A DNA stretch of 64,000 bases from Cornus controversa (lineage: Eukaryota; Streptophyta; Magnoliopsida; Cornales; Cornaceae). A model generated the notes under the pieces. That model did no database searches and was not told where the DNA came from. It saw nothing but the letters and a program-made list of their open reading frames with translations. The stretch covers positions 65,485,033-65,549,032 of the forward strand of contig CM048845.1 of NCBI GenBank assembly GCA_026545225.1, in the 5' to 3' direction. Below, piece after piece: positions 44,222 to 54,718 of the stretch. Both the position numbers and the translations under genes were made by a program. The number at the start of each line of letters is the position of its first letter. Positions within the stretch are counted from its first letter, which is position 1.

Positions 44222-44400
44222 AGAGTTAATCGTAAACCCTTCTTCGATTAATCGTAGACATCATTTCGATTTATCGTAATTAATTTAAGTAAAAATGGAG
44301 GTAAATTCTAGTGTGTTTCAATGTATCCTACGATACATCTACGATTGATTGTAACTTATCATTAATTGTAAAGAGAGTTACGATTAATCGAAGGGCAATG
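44222..44400. repeat. Cluster of TTAATCGTA-type motifs
   Basis: GTTAATCGTAAA, GATTAATCGTAGA, GATTTATCGTAAT, CCTACGATACATCTACGATT and GTTACGATTAATCGAAG occur within about 180 bp in both orientations. I know of no annotated feature with this form. Confidence 0.6.
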
Positions 44401-45424
44401 TTCACTTGATCGCACTAAGCAGCTATTATGAAATTGATGTTGGAGCTTAAGTACACATATGCCTTAATAAGGGACCCACTTGTAACAGTTGACTTATATA
44501 TACACACATATACATGTTATATATATGGTCATGATTATGCTTCCGCGGTTATGAGATTTTGAATTGATTAAATGTTAGGTGACGAATCGTAGTACATTCT
44601 ATAATCACCAACTCCATTTTCGTCGCTCTTAACCGGATAGAGAGTCACACCCTAAATCACTCATAGTGTATATATGTGTGTGATCTCTCAAAACTATAAA
44701 CAGAAAAATAAAATCCTCTGCCAAAAAAGTATCTCAATGTTTTCTCTCTCTAAAATATAAATTTGATATGTATTGAAAGTATAATGAGAGAGAAATCATA
44801 TGATATTTTTATAGATGTTAAAAAATATAATTTTACTTGAAAAACAAGTTTAAAACATTAAAAAACAAATCCCAAAGTTTAAGAAAATTTCAGAGTCAAA
44901 ATCTAGTCAAAACAGGAAGGATGTAGAGCCAAAAGGCCACATTAGGAGGCTTGGACCGGTGGGGCCCATGCCAGGACAATCGAGGGCTCTGCCCTGCAAG
45001 TTTTGAAGTCCCAAAACTTTATAAACCAGTTCGAGTTTGAGTTGGACCGGTCCAACCTTGAATATTTTAAAATTCTGTCCAAAAATCCTAATTTTTAAGG
45101 TTTGAACCCCCTGTTTCGATATATATATCTGTTTTCACCACTTTACCTGGACTATTTGACTCTCATACTTGATCAGCAATGTCCACATGCAATTAAACTC
45201 ATCCAAAAACTTTCAACGATCAAATCCTTGTTCAGATGACTGATGCATTCTTCCGAAGATTCAAACTTCACGCCTTTGAAGACCATTTGCATGTTTGGTG
45301 TAGAACTTCATGCTCACTCTGAAATTTCACTTGCATGATTAATAATAAGAATATAATAACATCTTATAACTCGATCATGTGAAGTTTTGACACCAAATAT
45401 TGTCAATTACAAAGTTATACATCA
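44401..45424. other. Intergenic DNA, no gene seen
   Basis: A G/C-richer patch (44925-45060) on the minus strand resembles parts of gypsy-type LTRs (AAAGTTTTGGGACTT), but borders are absent. Confidence 0.4.
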
Positions 45425-45800
45425 CACTTTTATAAGGAATTTAGCATTTTTATTTTGCCTCTTCCTTATATCAAATGTAAACTAAGTAAACCCGTTCTCA
45501 AGTTCACGAAACTAGATCAATGTTGCAAAGAATTTTAGTTTCATACCGATAAAATATCCTTGAATTTGAATATTGTCAAACATACCAACATTGTTTAATC
45601 CCAAAGATAAAGTAGCTAAGGGTTGAAAAAGGAGATGGGGGTTAGCTTCTCTCTCTTGGAAGGATGAAATTACAGTTCATTTAACCTTTGATGAAGGATG
45701 CTCAAATCGAGGTCTAGCCCCCTAAAGTCATTATTGAGGAAGGTGAAACAGAGTAGGCTCGTTGTCTAGTATTCTATGTCATGGATCAAAAGTTGACCAA
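45425..45800. repeat. DUF247-flank block, copy B (matches 935-1410)
   Basis: It shares GAATTTAGCATT, CTTATATCAAATGTAAAC, ACTAGATCAATGTT, TTGAATTTGAATATTGT and AAAAAGGAGATGGGGGT with copy A in the same order. Confidence 0.75.
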
Positions 45801-46353
45801 AATTATACATACCAAGATACCTAGTAACACATCAAATGACCTTCTTCAAATATTACAAAACAATGGAGTTTTCAAGCATTTACTCAAGTTGCCTTACACA
45901 AATATTTACAAGACTACGTGTTGCAAAGATAGCAACTAAAGCATCTTTCAAAAATATCTCAAAAACATTTGAACTCTCACAAAAGTACCAGCAATATTGT
46001 CTTCACATAGCACCAACGTTTTCAGCAAGTGTTTATACCTAAAAATGTCAAGGAATCAGATGACTACCAGTAAAGAAATACTAACAATCATCACCTTAAG
46101 GTTTGAAAAAGAGTTAAAAACACAAATTTAAAGGAAATTTTTTGAAATAAAGTACCAATACGAGATAACTCTTTATGAGATTAAAAACTACCAGCTTTTC
46201 AAACTATAAGATCTCAACTCAAAACCAAACTAAAGTACTTTACAACATAAATTCCAATTCATAGATTTCATTACCAAATTGGTGAATAGCATTTATCAAC
46301 ATCCATGGTGGCCCTCTGAGAATTAACGACCGCCAGCCTTTCACACCAGCGTG
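45801..46353. other. Intergenic DNA before the solo LTR
   Basis: No gene or element is recognised. A short frame at 45836-46042 lacks any domain. Confidence 0.45.
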
Positions 46354-46602
46354 TGTAATACCCCGCTCCAACACATGGTATGATATTGTCCGCTTTGGGC
46401 CTGAGCCCGCACGGTTTTGCTATTGGGTTTACCCCAAAAGGCCTCATACCATTTGAAGAAAACATACTACATATAAGCACATCCCCTTTTCCACACCCAG
46501 GCGATGTGGGATTGAGCACCTTGTACCCTGTCAGTGTGGTAGCTCAGCCCAGTGTCTGTCTATGCACCCGCCCACTCACACCCGTCCACAAGGGTTACTA
46601 CA
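46354..46602 (-). mobile_element. Solo TRIM LTR with perfect target duplication
   Basis: This 249-bp sequence is the same LTR as in the array at 15790-16667, starting TGTAATACCCCGC and ending TTACTACA. GCGTG occurs on both sides (46349-46353 and 46603-46607), a perfect 5-bp target duplication. A solo LTR arises by recombination between the two LTRs of an inserted element, deleting the internal part. The duplication confirms the LTR borders used for the array. Confidence 0.92.
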
Positions 46603-46607
46603 GCGTG

Positions 46608-47265
46608 GCCCTAACTTTCAATACCTAAACAAGAGTCTACCGCTGCGAGTTTAGATTTTGACCCATGGCTAACTCTTACCCAACTATCTCTTTAAGGATT
46701 CGCATTAGGATCTTAGTCCTACCATTGTATGATTCAACACATTCACCAATTCGATAACTAGATTAATTTCTACTATTTACAAAAATTACGGCTTAGCCTT
46801 TAATAGGCTCTAGTCAATTTTCAGAACGTAACTTGTCAGTAAAACAATTTCAGTGAGAAATTCACCCATTTCAAAGCACTGTGCAAAATCACCACTTAAC
46901 AAAAGAGTTTATAATAACAATTCTGATGAAGGTTCTTTACATAAAAACCACTAATAATGATAAAAGCTAGTAGTTCCGACCTGATTATGAAGATTCAAAG
47001 GTTCCGAAGTTCCCCCCTGTTTTCTACTTCTCTCTCTTCTCCTTCTTCTTAAATCTTACTTATCTGTTTTTCTCTTTTCTTTTCTTTCTACATTCTTGCA
47101 ACTCTGCAAGAAAGAAACTGCAGAATTTTTGAGAAATTAAATTATTTATATACCACAGTTAATTGATACAGATATGTTATTGAAATTTCCATTCGGACTA
47201 GTTTTAGCAAATTAACCACGCCAATGTTTAATAGAATAACATACCATATCACCTATTTGGACTAA
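46608..47265. other. Downstream flank of DUF247 gene 2
   Basis: The part 47101-47265 is conserved with 8403-8568 downstream of gene 1. The rest has no recognisable content. Confidence 0.6.
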
Positions 47266-48690
47266 TTAAGCCAGTAGATCAATGAGGGCTACTACAGTCT
47301 GTGTTGTAGTGAGTACAAGGAGCACAACAGCTGCAGCCGTTGAAATACTTGCCCACCGGTTATTGAAATAGTTGCGCCTTAACTTCGCCTTGGCTTGATT
47401 CCAAGGTTTTTCACAATGTTCATTCACCTTTTGGCATACATGTGAGTAAGAGAAAGTTCGTGGATCTATTAATACTCCATCACCAAGCTTTTTAAACATA
47501 CCAGCCACCACCTCATCATCACCCAACATGTTTTCCATAATTCCTTGGAGACGAAGTTCATTCACATCTTTCTCGGTGTTTATAAGCAAATCCATAATGA
47601 ACTTATAATCTGTGAAATATTTGGGTTCAACAGTAGAAGAATGCTGCTCGTAGGCAACAATGTTACGCAAGAATGTCTCTGTCCCATCATCCACTATAAA
47701 TTTAGGGATTTTCAATTGACCGTGCTCGAAGCTTATATCAAAAATGCTGACGTCATCACTTTCATCTACTTGGAAGCTAATACCAGCCTCTTGAATCTCT
47801 GTTACGGAAGACATGTTGGTACAATTTTTTTGATGACCACCTGAACCAGAAATCTGTCGAGATGAGGGAAGATAGAACCTATGCACCAAGTCAAGAAAAT
47901 GCTTGCTTTCACCAGCAAATCTCTTCTGAATTAGTTGGTCCGTTATGGTTTTGGTATACTGTCTTGGCACACTCTCATTGACTAAACGCACTGCCATCTT
48001 GATGAGGGGCTCATAGTTGGAATTTGGGATATGGGTAATGTCAAACAATTCGGAGAGAACGAAGAAGGGAAGTTGGTTTTCAAGCAATAAGAGGTCGCGT
48101 AAGATTTGCCCTATCATCCAACCTGTTCTGAAAATCGGGTCATCCTTGTCTATCTGCACCTTGTTAGAAATTTTGCGAAGAAACTCAATGATAAAGGAAG
48201 CATCAAGGAGCATCATTTTCGCAAATTGGTGTCTCTCGACACAGTTGAGGTCTGCATAACAGGCTAGAGCTCTATCCGCCAGTTTCTCCATGTGGAGGAG
48301 GTAAGGCTCCACGTTGATGGTGTCACTATGATTAATGCGTCGAAGAAGGGAATGCAAATAGCGCAACTTATGTTTTTCCATTGCACGTAGGTTGGGGTTG
48401 GGGTTGGGGTTTCGGTGGTGGTAAGGACCTATAGATAGCAGTATGGGCGTGTACGCTTTTTCATTCACGTTGCGTAGTCCCTCGTGCACTTTGAAAATAC
48501 AAGGTTTAGGGAATAGAGGTGGCAAACCATGAATCTCGTCATTCATAACTCGCACTGTTTCGTTGAATTGAAGAATAATTTCACTTGAAACCCGTGAAGA
48601 ATCTAGAAGATTTTCACCTGGATTGACTTTAGTAATTACTTCAGTCGAAACTGGAGCAGCTTTTTTCTCAATATTAACGCAATGTTCCAT
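47266..48690 (-). CDS. DUF247 (UPF0481) membrane-anchored protein, gene 2
   Basis: A 474-codon intron-free frame encodes a close paralogue of 8569-10275, also on the minus strand. The first ATG is at 48690; an upstream GTG in frame is not a credible plant start. Family landmarks are PCIFKVHEGLRNVNEKAYTP, SIGPYHHR, LLDASFIIEFL, LLLENQLPFFVL, TFLRNIVAYEQHSS and FTDYKFIMDLLINTEKDV. It ends in a hydrophobic anchor (STAAAVVLLVL...ALIDLLA). Length is typical of the family, and the segment triplicated in gene 1 is single here. A short Asn-Pro run (about residues 94-100) comes from a GGTTGG repeat. Members are thought to sit in a membrane by the C-terminal helix; substrate and partners are unknown. 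Some grass relatives act in self-incompatibility, which cannot be extended to this gene. Confidence 0.93.
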   Translation of the reverse strand: MEHCVNIEKKAAPVSTEVITKVNPGENLLDSSRVSSEIILQFNETVRVMNDEIHGLPPLFPKPCIFKVHEGLRNVNEKAYTPILLSIGPYHHRNPNPNPNLRAMEKHKLRYLHSLLRRINHSDTINVEPYLLHMEKLADRALACYADLNCVERHQFAKMMLLDASFIIEFLRKISNKVQIDKDDPIFRTGWMIGQILRDLLLLENQLPFFVLSELFDITHIPNSNYEPLIKMAVRLVNESVPRQYTKTITDQLIQKRFAGESKHFLDLVHRFYLPSSRQISGSGGHQKNCTNMSSVTEIQEAGISFQVDESDDVSIFDISFEHGQLKIPKFIVDDGTETFLRNIVAYEQHSSTVEPKYFTDYKFIMDLLINTEKDVNELRLQGIMENMLGDDEVVAGMFKKLGDGVLIDPRTFSYSHVCQKVNEHCEKPWNQAKAKLRRNYFNNRWASISTAAAVVLLVLTTTQTVVALIDLLA

Positions 48691-49500
48691 CACTCCCGTG
48701 TCGTGTTCTATATCACCTGTTTATTTCATAAAAGTATCAGTCTTGTGAAGGAAAGGAAGATGCATGCAATGCAAACGAATTATTATATATATAAATATAA
48801 TTTGAAGGGAAAAATAAAGTAGAAAAATGATATGGGAACTGAAAAAGTTTCTCTATTTTATCCTCTTCTTTTCCAACCAAACTATATATATTTTTTGAGA
48901 AATGTTTGAATTCGAATTTTATTTGACCAATACTTATAAGATCAGATGCAAAGTTTTTGGTTGTACACCTTAATGCTCAAGTGAGAAGCAAAATTAAAGC
49001 AATATATGAATCAAGTGATCAAGAAGAAATTCAATCATTATGCAGAATTAATGGTTTCACAATAAACTTAATTTATTGGAATTTAGACAAGTTAAAAAAA
49101 ATGAAATTACATATATGGACACTCATTTTTTTTTTTTACTCAATATTTTTTCTAATAATTAAAACTTTATTTGTCACAGTGGACACTGCGACAATGTGCA
49201 CTTAATTTTGCAATGGAAAGATTCATTGGAAAAAGGAAAAATTTCATAACATGTAAAATAAGATGTAATAAAATGAAAAAAAAAATAAGATGTAAAACAC
49301 TGATTGTCTCGTATAAATTCAATATGATATTTTGAGCTGATTTTTTTTTTTGTGTCAGATGATTTTAGTATTGGCTACGTTGTGATATATTTTTTATATT
49401 TTTTTATGTTCAAAAATATTTATTTTGAGAAAGAGCTCATAACAAGAGCCATGAGAGCTCTCTCATAGTAACATTATTCTTTTAGTATGAGATTATGAAT
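48691..49500. other. Upstream region of DUF247 gene 2
   Basis: AT-rich with a long run of T (49128-49138). 48990-49180 is conserved beside the DUF247 remnant at 25916-26100, suggesting retained promoter-side DNA. No TATA box is assigned with confidence. Confidence 0.5.
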
Positions 49501-49845
49501 TCTTTGATGGTATTATTTTAGAAGAACCAAATTTCTTTGAATTATTTGATCATAAAAATGAAAATTTAGAACTCATAGTATTCTTGTTTGAATTATTCGA
49601 ATTATTGTACTTTTAGCAACAAAAAGAAGCTTTAAAGATGAAAAAAAAAAACCATCACTTATTCTTGTTTATTATTTTTCAATTATTTTCTCCTCTGCTT
49701 GATTTGTTAGTTAGTGATAATACAATGAAAATGGAATATTTTTCCTTTTTGTCAATTTGCTTCGGAACCAGAGAGATGCAATTGATCATAGTCCATGACA
49801 GTTTTTTAATATCTTATTTGTTCTAAAGTAGTAGAAAATTTCCAT
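49501..49845 (+). repeat. Duplicated block E, copy 1
   Basis: 49501-49700 matches 56717-57122 (TTCTTTGAATTATTTGATCA, GAACTCATA, ATTGTACTTTTAGC, CCATCACTTATTCTTG), except that the latter has an extra 214 bp. 49728-49845 resembles 7636-7750 near DUF247 gene 1. The short open frame at 49638-49826 comes from this repeat. Confidence 0.75.
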
Positions 49846-50665
49846 GACAGTTTTTCAATACCTTATTTGTTCTAAAGTAGTAGAAAAATATCAAATCGTA
49901 CGAGGATATTCTAGAAAAAGTTTCAAATTATTTTTTAGTTAACAAAAGCTCATACACCCATTTATTTCTAAGAGAACTTTAATACTCACCGTTCACTTTG
50001 AGAGATAGAGAAAATATCACTATATTACCATCATTGGTAAATGGTTGTTCTATTAATTGAAAAGCTTTTGATAAATTAAATAGGAATACTCCAGCCACCA
50101 TATCACTAGTTCAATTGGTATGAAATCTTGACCCCAGGTCCGTCTGCAAAACCACAACTACAGATTTGGAGAAGACAGTAAAGAGAGCAGGTCGGACCAT
50201 TTGAGCCAACAAGCATAGACCTCCTCTAGAGAGCTGGTTGAAGATCCCACCATAAACAAAATTTGGGCCCAAGGCCCAATTTCCTCTTCCAATCCAATAA
50301 AAAAAGAAGCATTGCTTTCCAAAGAAACCCAACCAAACACGACGATCCAAGTCCCTAAGCCCACAGTAAAAATCAAAACAGATATTAGTTTTACGAATAC
50401 ATCTTTATCAATATTTCACCAAATACATATTTCCACTGTTTTTTCTCCTACCCTCAGAACATGGAAGCGCAAAGCTAGAGGCACAGAACCATGGTCCTCA
50501 AATGAGAATTTTAAGATCTAGAAAAGAAAGATTATCAACAAGGAGGATGTTGGCTCCATCAAACCAAAGAAGTAGGGGAAAACCAGCAACAAAGCTAATA
50601 AAGAGACAATTCCAATCAATCCAACACGGTGGTGGTAGCAGCCTTGAGTGGCCCCAACCCCTCCA

Positions 50666-51365
50666 ATGAAGGTTCTGGTGTGGAATTGTCAGAGATTGGG
50701 GAATCCCTAACAATTTTCCAGGTAAGGAGGTTGGTTCACCTCCATTCCCCTCCTTTAATTTTTCTTTTCGAAACAAAAAATGCCAGTGATCGAGTAGAAA
50801 AAATCAGGGTCTCGTTGGGGCAGTATGAGTCATTTGTTGTCCCATCTACAGGTAGGGCAGCAGGCATTGCTTTGTTATTTTCAAATGATTGGCAAATTAA
50901 GATTATGGATTTTTCTAAATTCCAAATTACTTGCAAAATTGTGGGTGGCAATGGCGATAATCCATGGTTCTTCACAAGCGTTTATGAATCTTGTACCGAG
51001 AGAGAAACGGTTTTCCTATGGTCTTATATTCAGATTTTGAAATGTCAGTTGGGTCCGAATTGGTTGTTAATGGGGGATTTCAACGCCTTGCTCCATTGAG
51101 ATGAGAAACGAGGTGGCAGAAGGAAACATGGATAGATGCTCAAAGAGTTCAAACAGTTTGTCTCAGACTGCGACCTCATGGATCTCCACTTCAAAGGTTT
51201 TCCTTTTACTTGGCGAAATAATCGTGAAGAAGGACACCTCATCATGGCAAGATTGGACAAGGCTCTCTATACCTAATCGTGGTCTTAGATGTTTCAACGT
51301 TGTATGGTGCATCACTTATCTGTTCAAGGGTCTGATCATAAAGCTATCTTTCTCTGCCTGAACGA
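50666..51365 (+). pseudogene. LINE endonuclease region
   Basis: The frame 50629-51099 contains LIFLFETKNAS (metal-binding E), GRAAGIALLF, and NWLLMGDFNALLH, the G-D-F-N motif of the EEP fold. Pieces in other frames downstream give DLHFKGFPFTWRNN and GSDHKAIF, the terminal S-D-H motif. A stop falls right after the GDFN motif. Confidence 0.85.
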
Positions 51366-51899
51366 TTCTATTACTCACCATAGAAGAAATTTTCATTTTA
51401 ACGCAAGATAGGTGAAAGAAGAGGAACTTAAAACTATCGTGCAAAGGGCCTGACAAACTCCAATCTTGGGATTTGCTATGTTTAAAATCAATCAACACTT
51501 AAGACAGTGCATATCCGATTTAAACTACTGGAGAAGAGGAAAAGAGAATAATGCTCAAAAGAATATCAATGTCCTTCAAGATAAATTGGTCAATTAGAGG
51601 AACAGGTCGATTGCTATAACAATGCATAAAAGTCATAGACTGGAAAAAAAATTGGCAAATGCTTGGCGGGAGGAAGAGCTTTATTGGAAACAAAAATCTC
51701 GGGTGGCATGGCTTAGTCATGGTTATAAAAAGAGTAAAAAAATTTCCATCAAAAATCCATGATCAGACGATGTAAAAATGAAATCATTGGTTTAGAGGAC
51801 TCTTCTGGACAGTGGCACGATTCTAAATATGAGACCCATAAGGTGGCTGAAGACTATTTCATCAACCTTTTCTACTCCTTTGAGGTGCATGATGACCAG

Positions 51900-53043
51900 G
51901 GTTTTTGAAATCTCATTTCTCCAAGAGTAACACAGGAGATGAATACAAATCTTCTCAAAGAAGGCACGAAGGAAAATTAGCGCTTAGTAGTATGGGCCCC
52001 CTCAAAACTCCAGGACCTGACGGTTTTACACCACTTTTCTTTCAATCCAATTGGGAAATCCTCAAGGAGGATCTGACCAAAAGTTTCAATTCCTTCCTAG
52101 AAGGCAGACATGTGCTTATAAATTTAAATGATACAAATCTTGTCCTAATTCCCAAGGTACGCAATCCTACTAATATGTCTCAATTCCGGCCAATCTCACT
52201 ATGTATTGTTGTGCATAAACTTTTTCTAAAGTTCTTTCTAACCACCTTAAGCAAATCCTTCCTACGATCATTAGCGAAAACCAGAGTGCTTTTGTGCCTA
52301 ATAGGCTTATTCATGATAATATCATCATTGCTCATGATCTCATGCATGTTCTAAAGTACAAAAGAAAGTAGAGTTCCCATTCTCTTGCCCTGAAATTGGA
52401 TATGGCGAAGGCTTATGATAGAGTCAGCTAGGTTTTTCTCCAAAAATTCATGGAGCATCTCGGTTTTGACAAACAGTGGGTGGAGTTGATTATGGAATGC
52501 ATTAGTACTGTGTCTTTCTCAATGACAAACGGTGGGTGAGGCACTCAATTTTCTCCTTTCAGGGGTCTTAGACAAGGCGACCTAATATCTCTTTATTTGT
52601 TCCTGTTCTATACTGATGGCCTCACAATTCTTTTTTGCAAAGCAATAAGACGAAACCAGCTTAAAGGTCTTAAAATTGGCCAAGGATGCACTACGGTTTC
52701 ACACTTGTTATTTGCAAATGACGCCCTTCTCTTTTGCCAAGCCAAGGAAACTGAAGTGATAAAAATCAAACACATTTTGGACAAATATGAAGCTTTAACT
52801 GGGCAAGTTGTTAATTTTGAAAAGTCTTGCATATATTTCAGTCCACATACTTCTCCTTTCCTAAGAAACCAACGTAGACTCTTGTTGGGTATTAGAAATG
52901 TTGATTGGGCAAATAGTTACTTGAGAATACCTTCCCTCATTAGGAGATCAAAAGTTGCTTCATTCCAATACATTTCAGATAAGGTTTCTTCAAAAACTAA
53001 ACTTCCCAAAGGCAATCTTCTTTCCAAGGCAAGAAGAGAAGTT
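51900..53043 (+). pseudogene. LINE reverse transcriptase region
   Basis: The frame 51905-52354 gives KTPGPDGFTPLFFQSNWEIL, LIPKVRNPTNMSQFRPISLC, conserved fingers and palm motifs. 52597-53073 gives the active-site region LLFANDALLFCQ (normally F-A-D-D, here F-A-N-D) and NFEKSCIYFS. The gap between them (52355-52596) continues in other frames, with LKLDMAKAYDRV and GLRQGD-like segments. Catalytic loss and breaks show it is dead. Confidence 0.85.
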
Positions 53044-53470
53044 GTCACACCCCAATTTCCGACTCCCGAATAACCGGAGGTGACTTCCGTCCATTAACTC
53101 TAACAGACCATTTCAATATCTCAACTACTGTGGAAGCACATCTCATATGCGTACACGTATGTGTGTGCATTGCAAACCCAACCAACCTTTGTGGGCCCCT
53201 CCTGAACTTCCATTCAATAAAAGCCAACCATTTCTCCTATGAAGATTACGATGCATCGTAATCCTCATTACGATGCATCATAATTTCAATGCATCGCACA
53301 AGTATCATAATAAAATGGGTAATCATCTGGATTTTGTACAGACACCTGACTCTCCTATTACGATGCATTGCTCTGTACATTATGATGCATCGTAATAGGG
53401 ATTATGATCCATCGTAGTTTCCCTGATGCGACTCCTGCAAAAATGTTGTAGTTTCACACTTAGCTCAATT
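53044..53470 (-). repeat. LTR-like sequence with ATGCAT palindrome cluster
   Basis: It begins TGTCACACCCCAATTTCCGA immediately after LINE coding sequence. Many plant gypsy LTRs carry a TGTCAC...CCCC boundary of this sort, so this may be one end of an LTR inserted in the LINE. The other end, a target duplication and the continuation of the LINE were not found. 53239-53421 holds the palindrome cluster described separately. Confidence 0.4.
53239..53421. repeat. Cluster of TTACGATGCATCGTAAT-type palindromes
   Basis: Near-palindromes centred on ATGCAT occur at least five times: GATTACGATGCATCGTAAT (about 53244), ATTACGATGCATCATAAT, TTCAATGCATCGCA, ATTACGATGCATTGCTC, ATTATGATGCATCGTAAT and GATTATGATCCATCGTAG. 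Spacing is irregular. Confidence 0.8.
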
Positions 53471-54503
53471 TGAGCTAAATCATCATCCTATCATCCTAGA
53501 ATCCTTCTCATAACATTTAATTCACCTATCAATGCTAGGTCATCACTCACAAAGTTCCAATCACTCACATGACAAAAATTAGGAGTCCATCCTAACATTT
53601 TTCTCATTCTTTAGTTACAAAATGCATACCATTGCATACATTCACAAAACTCATACACCAACTTCAGTATCCATACGTACGAAGTCTAATAAAACATGAG
53701 TTACATCCACAATGTTATTGTAGCTACCTCCCCTAATCAGTCTATTTGTCTACATCTCCTCCCAGTGTTATCTCCCTCATTTCTATGATTCAGTCTCACA
53801 ATTCTTTTATGCACCCTAAAGTCATTGAGGCAAAAAACACTCAATAGAGAGTTTGGTATTTTCTTCCCGTAGCCAATCGCTTGATCCTACATTATTTTCA
53901 AAAGAGATACTTTATTTGACCAACTCATTCTCTTTTAAGTCAATTTCATGGCTTTGGCAAGCTCGCACACATGTTGACAATAATCGCCCAATCTAGTCGA
54001 TTAATTGATGGAACACGCATATACTAAAGATTTTAGTATGTTAATTCCATAAGATAGGCATGCAAATATATTTTCTATAAACGGTAATAAAGAAAAAAAA
54101 AAAGGAATAAAACAGATGAATCACTAACATTACTTTTTTGTTTCAAAATTATGTTGATAACATGTTGTATCTACTTTCTATAGCAAGAAATAAACAATTC
54201 ATTTGCAAAGGCCTCGATCACTTACCTTAGATTCAACTAGTGATCCCCTTTGCTCTTGAGTCACCACACTTATTCCCATCTGGTTTCTACATGGGACATT
54301 TAATGCTTCTTTAGGCTCTCCCTTGTCCTTGGACTCCTGTTTGTCAACTGGTGTTGGGAAAGTAAAAGTTTGAAGTAAATTTACACGCATTAGATTATAT
54401 ATATTTCTTATTATATCTGTTGTTATATTATACATATTTTCCTATATGATGAAGAGAGAATGAGGTGTCAAATTCCATCGCATCAAATGAATAGTATATA
54501 AAA

Positions 54504-54542
<39 letters not shown>

Positions 54543-54643
54543 ATGTACAAAGGAGGTGGATAGCGTCAAGAGCCAAGCACTCTAATGGAGAGCAATCAAG
54601 CTAGTAGGTCGTCCTGATTCCTTAGGCCATTCGTTGTGCGGCG
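53471..54643. other. Intergenic DNA, no gene seen
   Basis: An (AC)n(AT)n microsatellite spans 54503-54545. The small minus-strand frame at 54199-54435 has no domain features. Confidence 0.5.
54503..54545. repeat. (AC)n(AT)n microsatellite
   Basis: About 15 AC units pass into AT units. Confidence 0.95.
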
Positions 54644-54718
54644 GAATCTTTACAATTCAATTGGAAGAGTCACATCAGTGTTTTGAGCTTCCGTGACTCT
54701 TCTTAATTGTAGAGATTC
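54644..54718. repeat. 75-bp imperfect hairpin
   Basis: GAATCTTTACAATT and GGAAGAGTCAC on the left pair with GTGACTCTTC and AATTGTAGAGATTC on the right, with a bulge in one arm and a loop near 20 nt. It could be a tiny foldback element or a structured transcript; sequence alone does not decide. Confidence 0.6.

Larger units (their letters stand above)
50110..53043 (+). mobile_element. Degenerate LINE, 3'-truncated
   Basis: ORF2 begins at an ATG at 50666 with MKVLVWNCQRLGNP, the canonical start of plant LINE ORF2. It proceeds through endonuclease (to about 51360) and reverse transcriptase (about 51950-53040). Similarity ends abruptly at 53043, where an LTR-like sequence begins. Upstream DNA (50110-50660) has the character of an ORF1-ORF2 linker but no clear gag. 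Numerous stops and frameshifts, the first at about 50710, make it inactive. Confidence 0.8.

Noticed and set aside
48394-48413. Telomere-like GGTTGG repeat
   Set aside because: The unit differs from the plant TTTAGGG repeat, is very short and lies in frame in a DUF247 gene.
8569-48690. Calling the DUF247 pair a self-incompatibility locus
   Set aside because: DUF247 proteins have that role in grass S and Z loci, but nothing in this window (no partner gene of that system, probable eudicot) supports it here.
47266-48693. GTG as the start of DUF247 gene 2
   Set aside because: The in-frame GTG at 48693-48691 directly precedes an ATG at 48690. Plant nuclear genes use ATG, so the CDS is listed from 48690.
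50105-50180. tRNA-like A box (TAGTTCAATTGGTA) suggesting a tRNA or SINE
   Set aside because: No B box or cloverleaf could be found at a workable distance.
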